Origin: Diphasiastrum complanatum
Lineage: Eukaryota; Streptophyta; Lycopodiopsida; Lycopodiales; Lycopodiaceae
Direction: 5' to 3'
Length of the DNA: 64,000 nt
Assembly (NCBI GenBank): GCA_029204225.1
Contig: CM055094.1
Span: 9,467,234-9,531,233, forward strand
Shown here: positions 57,111 to 64,000 of the stretch, piece by piece
How the letters are laid out: each line of letters opens with the position of its first letter
Position numbering within the stretch: the stretch's first letter is position 1
Position numbers and translations under genes: made by a program
Notes under the pieces: generated by a model
Seen by the model: the letters and a program-made list of their open reading frames with translations, nothing else
Told to the model about the DNA's origin: nothing
The model's database searches: none

Positions 57111-58700
57111 AACTTACGACTTAGTTTGACCAGAAACTGTGGTCAATTCAACAACTTTAGTACATTTCATAGAAAATTCAAGAAACTGAAAATTTGAATT
57201 TTCGGAGTTTTACTTTTAATTTTTTTTATTTTACGTAATTTGAAACATTAAAAACATTGTCAGTATTTAGGAAATTGAAATCGAAAAAACGATTCACTAT
57301 TTGATTTCTAATCTTATTGAATTAACGTCTATAAGACATGCAAGACATGCGACATTAACTGCTTTTTTTGACTTTACGAAGTTTTACATAAATTTCAGTT
57401 TTACGAAAATTGTCAGCCAAATTACTGATTTGTGTCCTAACCGCCAGAGCACATGCGTATAACCACTCAAAACAAATGTGAATCCCTCATGCATGTTAGA
57501 ATCACTCTCAGACTCAATATGCAATCAATACATGCAAGCACAGTACCACAAATTAGGAGATTGACTAGCATGCAATCAGAACAATTTCAACTTTTGCCAA
57601 TTTTACTCACAAAATTGCAAAACTTCAAATGACCATAACTTTGGCTACAGGACAACAAATTAGGTGCTGTAAAGCTCAAAACAGAAAGAGACCTAGTGAT
57701 CAGACACTTGCCACATCAGCCTACCACCTAGGCTTCACACGTGTGATAACAAAGCAGCCAAAAATCTGTAGTAGGGCTTCAAGCACACTAATGATAAAAA
57801 ATCATGCAAACACCTTCCCAAGCCCAAAAGTGATGCTACCAATAGTCTTAAATGGTGTATTCGACTTCCATTAAGCATTCATACAGGTCCTATGAACTAG
57901 TATGGGCAGAGAACAAAGATTTTTTGGCTTCAAACTTGATGGACATGAAGCATAAGCCACCGGCCATCAATTTACAGGTTTGATAGCTTGCTGGGAAGGC
58001 AAAACAGAATACTAATCATGCTATAAAAAATTCCAAAATGATCTCCATGAGAATTTGGAGATATTCATCCCCCAAAAACCACCAAAAATGATTATTTTTT
58101 ACACTTTTTTGAATTCCTACAAGCTCAATTCCTGGAATTCTTGGCTCTAACTTCAGGGACAGCTTCAAAAGACTTTGATTCACCTCTTTAAAAGCTCTAC
58201 ATGGTGTTTTACAGCCACCTACTATCCAACTTTATGACAAAAACAAGCAAAAATGATGATTTTTAGCTCTTTTTTGATTTTTTCTTCACCATAAAGTGGA
58301 AATTCATGACATGCAACTCTTTCTCTAGCACATGCAAACCAATTTACAGAATTATAGCCATCTAATTGATCTGATCTTTTTGGATTTTGATTCTTACTAT
58401 CTATTTTGTGTCGGAAAGCATGAAAAACCAAGTAATTTTGACCAAAACATAGCCTAGAATCATATATCATTGAAGGAACTGGCATGCATCATTAATTTCA
58501 TCATTAATGATTCCTAAAATGAAAGTACACTTGCTGAAAAATTTATATCTACATAAGATTTGAGCTACACAAGAAAAAACTCCAAGAAAGCAACACAAAT
58601 TGGCTTTCTAGGACAATTCACCATAAACCACACAAAATTAAGAGAGACATGGATCTTAGCAACATGCAAATTGAAACCGGGAGAATCTACCAACTTGCAC
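57111..58700. other. No gene seen; possible non-coding leader of a minus-strand LTR element
   Basis: No coding frame is recognisable. Read on the minus strand this lies downstream of the primer-binding site at 58713-58731, so part may be the leader of a truncated retroelement. Confidence 0.4.
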
Positions 58701-58712
58701 ACTTGTTCTACA

Positions 58713-58731
58713 GCCTTGCTCTGATACCACT
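58713..58731 (-). promoter_or_regulatory. Minus-strand primer-binding site next to an LTR edge
   Basis: On the minus strand: TTTCCCTTATAG followed by TGGTATCAGAGCAAGGC, a near-perfect initiator-Met PBS. The stretch to the right (58732-58850) should therefore be the end of a minus-strand 5' LTR, cut short where gypsy sequence begins near 58855. Confidence 0.6.
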
Positions 58732-58854
58732 ATAAGGGAAAGTTCTTCAAGATCCTGCTTACAAGACAAACACAATGAAAAACACACTATGAGAAACCAC
58801 TCAACCAAGTAGAAGCAACCAATCAACCTCTAGAAGCTTCACCCCCAAGCCAAG

Positions 58855-60670
58855 AAATATGAAGCATGAAAGTCCGCCTATTGTTTGGAACGAGGAATTG
58901 AATCAGTGTTTTGAGAAACTTAAAACTCTGGTTGTTTCAGCTCTCGTGTTACAAATTGCAAATCCAGACTTACCTTACGTCGTGAGAATTGACGCAAGTG
59001 ATATTGCAATTGGAGCGGTTCTATTACAAATGGATAGGCCACTGGCACTTGAAAGCAAAAAATTCACTAGTCCTCAGTTGTGTTATACTACGCAAGAAAA
59101 TGAATTGTTTGCAGAAATCCATGCACTTAAAACCTGGAGACACTACTTGTATGGTAGTAAGTTTATAGTGTATATGGATCACCAGCCTCTTAAGTATTTT
59201 GGCAATCAACATGATCTTTGGGGGAGGAAAGCTCAATAGGCTGAATTGATGCAAGAATTTGATCATAAAATCCGTTACATAAGACACAGCTCTAATCAGC
59301 TTACAAATGCTCTTAATTGGATCGGTAAATTGAATGAGTTGTCATTCACCCATATTTTCACGGATCTATATCTTTCGCTGAGAGAAAAATATGAATCAGA
59401 CTCCCATTTTGGTCATATTTGGAACATTGTTTAGATCGGAAGAAATGTGGACAATGTTGAGTTGAGTTCACAGAAAGAAAGATTTTGAGATAGTTTACAA
59501 TTCAAGATGGATTGCTATTTTGGAATGGGAAAGTTTGTGTACATGGGAATGAGGATCTCAAACGCAAGATTTTGTTTGAATGTCATGACATACCGAGTGC
59601 AGGACATCTCGATATACACAGGACGCTGGACTTGGTTAAAAGGGAGTTTATTTGGCCAAAGCTCAAACCATATGTCGAGTCATATGTTATTAAATGCAAG
59701 CCCTATCAACTAGCAAAGGCTGAATGCCATAAGGCTCGTGGTTTGTTGCATCAGTTAGATATCCCTGATAAGAGATGGGAAAACATACCTATGGATGTTA
59801 TAGTTGGACTTCCTAAGACCCAACGACAAAATGATTCTATTTGGGTTGTAGTGGATCAATTAACTAAGTTAGCTGCTTTCATACCAATTAAGTCAACTAT
59901 AAAGGCTTCTGATTTAGCCCAGTCGATCTTTGTTGAAAGATGATTTTGGTTGTATGGTTTGCCAAGCGACATGGTTAGTGATGGAGATCCTAAATTCACA
60001 GGTCACTTTTGGTCAGCAATATTCCATAAACTGGAAACTTTTCCGAGTTTAAGTTCTTCTGATCATCTTGAATCAAATGGCCAGACAGAAATGACTAATC
60101 AAACTATGGAAGATATTTTGAGGACATATGTTTCTAATAGGCAATCTCATAGGGAAGATTACCTCCCACTAGTTGAGTTTGCATATTATAGTAGAAAACA
60201 TTCTGCTACAGGTTACAGTCCTTTTATGCTTATGTACAATTTTCAACCTAGATCTCCAGTAAATGTTGAGATGAAGTTTGTTAAGATCCATAAGGTTGCT
60301 GATTTCCTGCATGATATGCAAGAGATGTTGCAAGTGGCTAAGGATAGTATCTGTAGTGCTCAGGATAGAGCTAAGCACTATATCGGTCTCAAGAGATCTC
60401 CAAGAGATTTTAAAGTTGATGACTAAGTATACCTTAGGATTCCAAAAGATTCTAAGATGTTACATACAGGGAAGCATTACAAACTGTCTACCCATTTTTG
60501 TGGACTGTTCAGAATTGTACGTAGAATTGGTTCTTTGGTGTATGAATTCAATCTTCAAGGAAAATCGGTTCATGTAAGTCCTTTGAAGCTAAGTTTACAT
60601 AAAGGTGATACAGCTGGATCGGATGAGGATTATCCCATTTGGAAGATTTATTGCCTAATGTACCTTTAAA
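58855..60670 (+). pseudogene. Ty3/gypsy pol remnant (RNase H, integrase)
   Basis: RNase H text opens at 58859 (VVRIDASDIAIGAVLLQ, YTTQENELFAEIHALKTWRHYL, VYMDHQPLKYF). After a TAG at 59237 the frame continues (AELMQEFDHKIRYI). Integrase: H2C2-type text near 59560-59720 (CHDIPSAGHLDIHRT, LKPYVESYVIKCKPYQ), then WENIPMDVIVGLPKT (first Asp), VSDGDPKFTGHFW (second Asp) and ESNGQTEMTNQTMEDILRTY (Glu region), and RKHSATGYSPFMLMY. A TGA at 59941 and a stop at 60424 break it. C-terminal text (KLSTHFCGLFRIVRRIGSLVYEFNL, VHVSPLKLSLHKG) runs to about 60605. RNase H before integrase marks Ty3/gypsy. The RT 5' part is missing at the junction near 58855. Confidence 0.9.
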
Positions 60671-60929
60671 AACTAAGAAAGTGCTCAAAACCAGAGATAA
60701 ACAATTGAGAAATCGTTCTATCTTTGAGTGCCTAATTTGGTGAAAAGGTTGTATTGTGGATGATGAATTGTGAGAGAGAGTTGATAGCATAAAGAAGAAT
60801 TTCCCTAAGTTCAACTTCTGAGGATAGGAGCAGTTCAAGGGGGGAAATAATGTTATGTCCATGACCAATACATAGGATTCAGTATACTCCTAGTCTCCAT
60901 TTCACCAGCTTCGACTTTTCCGCATTTCC

Positions 60930-61240
60930 CCAAAATGCGACACTTTCATAGTTCAAAAGTTTAACTATTTTTAACACACCTTTGGCTCTTTGCAAAAACT
61001 GCATAGAGAGAGGAAAATCCCGAAGCCAAAATGTGACACTTGCATAGTTCAAAAGTTTAACTATTTTTAACACACCTTTGGCTCTTTGCGAAAAATGTGA
61101 AGAGAGAGAAAAATCCCGAAGGTCATCTATTTTCATGCATTAAACTATTTTAAAGACATCCTCTTTTTTAGGGCACCTTCGGCTTCTCGCGAAAAATGCG
61201 AAGAGAGAGAAAAATCCCGAAGGTCTTCTTAAATAAACGA
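60930..61240 (+). repeat. Tandem repeat, about three units of 97 bp
   Basis: GACACTTNCATAGTTCAAAA...TTTAACTATTTTTAACACACC...GCGAAAAATGYGAAGAGAGAGAAAAATCCCGAAG recurs at 60938, 61033 and, with gaps, about 61140. Confidence 0.8.
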
Positions 61241-61397
61241 GAAACATTCCAGCGACATCCTCGTCTACGTCAACGATGCTAAATTATTGACCGTAGAAAT
61301 ATTGTGTACAATTGTCACAAAAGCCATATACTTCCAAGTACAACAGCTTTTCTAATTAGGTGACAAGCATTCAATGTAATTAATACATGAATGAAGT

Positions 61398-61407
61398 CTA
61401 TAAATAG
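61398..61407 (+). promoter_or_regulatory. TATA-like box in the LTR
   Basis: TCTATAAATA, about 550 bases into the gypsy LTR, in the place expected for the U3 promoter. Confidence 0.45.
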
Positions 61408-61992
61408 ATCATCCAAGCACAGATTACGGGTTGCTCTATCCATGAGACGCATTTTTGAGCCTCCAAATTACGCCGTCATTTTTGGTTGTATTTGCTATTT
61501 GTATTGTGCTTCATGTAATATAGCAGTAACTTGCTTTTATCTGTGTACAACGTAGATGAATGCATGTTGTGATTGAATGCACTTTTATTGCTGTTTGATC
61601 GCGCTTGTTTACTCACTCTGATCAGAACACGGACGTCTAAGACTCCTCAGTTTCTAATCAGACGATGGCCATCTTTGACGCCTGAGGAACTCGTGATATC
61701 ATATTGCTCTTCCATTTATTTCAGAACTATACTTCACATTGAATCTGATTTTAGTAGCACCACGCGCAAACCATCTCTAATCTTTTCGGTGGACTGTTCT
61801 CTTATTTTAGAGTATGAATTAATTTTTAAAATCCCGTTGGGCAATTAGAACACTTAAAGTTGTGATTACATTTAGCATAAGCTGTCTATTAGACCGTTTT
61901 TGCACCTAGCAACCAACTAGAATGGGAGAGCTGTTCCGCAATATTCCCGCTCTCTTCTCCGTTCGTGTTCTTCTATCTTCCTTGCCCCATTA

Positions 61993-62006
61993 GATTGGTA
62001 TTAGAG
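61993..62006 (+). promoter_or_regulatory. Degenerate primer-binding site of the last copia element
   Basis: TTGGTATTAGAGCTT, differing from TGGTATCAGAGC by one base after the leading T. The 5' LTR should end just upstream (about 61989), but its start could not be set. Confidence 0.6.
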
Positions 62007-62057
62007 CTTAGCTCAAATAAACCGAGATTAAGTGTGTTCTATTTGTATACTGTTATC

Positions 62058-64000
62058 ATGTCTCATATAGGTAGCTCTTCATCTTCATCACTAAGTGAAG
62101 CTAGAGTCATTGACAAGTTCAATGGTTCTAACTTTTACATTTGGAAGTTAAAAAATAGAATGATGTTGATAGATAGAGATATTTGGGATGTAGTAGAAGG
62201 TGCAGACCTGAAACCAGAAGACTCGTGATTAAGCAAAGGCCTGGAGGATCAAAGATCAGAAGGCCTTAGCATGTATCACACTCAATCTGGCCGACTCCTA
62301 AATATTTGAAATTACCACGTGCAAAACCTCTAAGGAAGCACTGGATTGTTATCAAGACTTTATGAGACTCACGATGTAATCACAGGATTACATCTTAGAA
62401 GGAAGTTCTTTACTGTTAGCATGTCTGATTCTACTGCCATCACTTCTCACATCAACAGCTTCAAGTCCATGTTAGATCAGTTATCAGCTGTAGGATGTTC
62501 TATTCAAGATGATGATTCCGTTATGAACTTGCTTTCTTCTCTTCCAAAGTCCTATGAGCTTTGTGGTGATGATCTCCATACAACCCGACCTCACTCTTCA
62601 AAAGGTGATTAGTCATCTTCTTCAAGAAGAAATACGGAGAAAGACTAGCAGCCTGTCCATCCATGGCTCTATACACCAAGAAGAAAGACTATTCCAAGGG
62701 CAAGAATCAAGTGCAGCAGCAACAGCAGAAGCCTCACACTCAAGGTGAGCATGATGGATCGTGCAAGAAGCTTTTCTAGCAGATATTGCAAAAGAGCTAA
62801 TCACGACATCAAGGAGTGTCGCATTAGGATCTACAACGAGGCAAAGAGGCAACAACAGTAGCAGCAGCCAGACTCCTCCAACACGGCGGAATTCAAGGAG
62901 TCAGATACACACTTGTTAATGACTTACAATAGGAGCGAAGACTGTGATAACTGGTACCTGGACAACGATGCTACCCAATACATGACCTCTCACAAGGAAT
63001 GAATTACGGAGTACACAGCTTACAATAGAGACTAATTTATCAACCTCGAAGATTCTAGCACAATACGTGTGGAAGACAAAGGAGTAGTGAAGATCAGCTT
63101 GTATCCATTTGTGTTCCTAATGTCCTTCATGTTTCTCAGTTGTGAACCTGTTATCAGTCTTTAAGATAATTGAGGATTCACTCAGATCTCCAACGTCAAC
63201 TACAACGAGACTTTCAGTCTAGTAGTCAATCGCGGATCCGAGCTCTCTTGTCTTATACTACAGCTGCCGACCTCGAAATACATCAACTTGATGTACAAAC
63301 AGCTTATCTGAATGGAGTTATACAAGAAGACATCTACATGATCCAGCCCGAAGGATACGTTTTGGAAAGTATGATGAATTATGTCTATAAAGTCCACAAA
63401 ACCCTTTACGGCTTGAAACAGGCTGCCAATGCTTGGTTTTAGAGGATCAACACATTCCTCATCGAACAAGGATTCAAACCAAACATTGTTGATTGCAACA
63501 TCTATTCCAAGTAAGTGTAGTAATCCTTCATTATCATCACCTTATACATGGATGATACGTTGCTCTTCAGCAACAATACCAATTTGGTCAAGGATTCTAA
63601 GCAGATGCTGTTTTCAAAGTTCGACATGACTGATCTAGACGAAGCTCACTTCTGTCTAGGCATTCAGATCCATAGAGACAGAGCGAGACGACTGATCTAC
63701 ATCACTCAACAAAGGTATCTTTACAATGTTCTTAACAAATACAATCTAATGAATTGTAAATTAGCTCACTCACCGATGGGTCCAGACCATGTTTGTCAAA
63801 GGACCAATGTCCTCAGACCAAGCAGGAAGAGGAGCCGTTGAGAGAGTATCCTTATCGATCGATACTTGGATCTCTCATGTACGCAATGGTCTGTACAAGA
63901 CCAGATATCTCTTTTGCAATAAGCTCACTCAGCCAGTATATGGCTAATCTTGGCAGTACCCATTGGAAGGCTCTCATAAGAGTCATGAGGTATATTCTAG
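62058..64000 (+). pseudogene. copia gag-RT remnant lacking integrase, runs off the window
   Basis: ATG at 62058 opens MSHIGSSSSSSLSEARVIDKFNGSNFYIWKLK (gag), with a TGA at 62226. The text continues LHLRRKFFTVSMSD, LLSSLPKSYE and LLQEEIRRKT. A knuckle (RYCKRANHDIKEC) near 62778-62815 has Ser for its first Cys. The protease site reads YLDNDATQYM (usual DSGAT), near 62960. After LHVSQL near 63130 the sequence jumps to the RT (IRALLSYTTAADLEIHQLDVQTAYLNG, LYGLKQAANAWF, then YMDD near 63547-63558, LGIQIHRDR). Most of the integrase is absent. Stops at 63440 and 63517-63519 and shifts inactivate it. The remaining RNase H begins at the window end (RPDISFAISSLSQY, HWKALIRVMRYI). Confidence 0.85.

Larger units (their letters stand above)
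60851..61630 (+). repeat. 3' LTR of the gypsy remnant
   Basis: A purine tract AAGGGGGGAAATAA (60838-60850) is followed by TGTTATGTCC, a typical gypsy LTR start. Inside are a roughly 97-bp tandem repeat (60930-61240) and a TATA-like TCTATAAATA (61398-61407) suited to an LTR promoter. The right end is not certain. Confidence 0.6.

Noticed and set aside
1-64000. CRISPR array, prokaryotic operon or plasmid features
   Set aside because: The window is eukaryotic (spliced gene, plant LTR elements). No regularly spaced direct repeats of CRISPR type were seen.
1-64000. tRNA or rRNA genes
   Set aside because: I noticed only tRNA-derived SINE-like promoter boxes and primer-binding sites; no complete cloverleaf or rRNA core was recognised by eye. 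A covariance-model scan would be decisive.

Overview
This is a stretch of repeat-rich nuclear DNA from a land plant. It is AT-rich overall. It contains many decayed LTR retrotransposons (mostly Ty1/copia, one Ty3/gypsy), hAT-type DNA elements, MITE-like fold-backs and SINE-like pieces, and one intact host gene with long introns that are themselves filled with transposons. The intron sizes (up to 5.8 kb) and repeat density would suit a fern or another large-genome plant. That lineage guess is weak, because nothing here is diagnostic of a species.

The one convincing protein-coding gene runs on the + strand from 32045 to 52282. It encodes a paladin-type protein (PTP-like phytase / inositol-phosphatase fold) of 1,272 residues. 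I reconstructed 19 coding exons and 18 introns; every intron is GT-AG and every junction keeps the frame. The protein is built from three repeated phosphatase-like units. Units 1 and 2 keep a CX5R catalytic loop (C225...R231 and C643...R649). In unit 3 the positions of both the cysteine and the arginine are changed (S1092, G1098), so it looks like a pseudophosphatase unit.

Left flank, 1-32 kb. A broken copia element (1-3571) is inserted in an older copia fragment (3572-4438). A complete Gag-only LTR element follows at 4986-6718, with a perfect 5-bp target duplication. A hAT-like non-autonomous element lies at 9101-9890 (8-bp duplication). Two copia remnants are joined at 12130-18740, one with two zinc knuckles. 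Two minus-strand copia remnants lie at 21342-24745. The rest is unannotated AT-rich sequence with local tandem repeats, a GC-rich island and a SINE-like unit just upstream of the gene.

Introns of the host gene. Intron 14 holds a hAT tail fragment and two MITE-like elements. Intron 17 holds two members of one hAT-like family. The first (46036-47888) has lost the transposase core but keeps a BED-type finger and an Arg/Gly-rich tail. The second (49860-51116) carries a nested GC-rich 490-bp element with a 10-bp target duplication, as expected of a Mutator-like element.

Right flank, 52.3-64 kb. A minus-strand hAT transposase pseudogene (DUF659-like and dimerisation regions), a separate + strand hAT N-terminal scrap, a degenerate Ty3/gypsy pol with its 3' LTR, and a copia element lacking its integrase region that runs off the window end.

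Apart from the paladin gene I see no intact host gene and no functional RNA gene. I found no evidence for a wholly new biological system. The most unusual points are the Gag-only element, the hAT family with palindromic subterminal repeats and a BED-plus-RG architecture, the nested element, and the repeated loss of integrase in the copia remnants.
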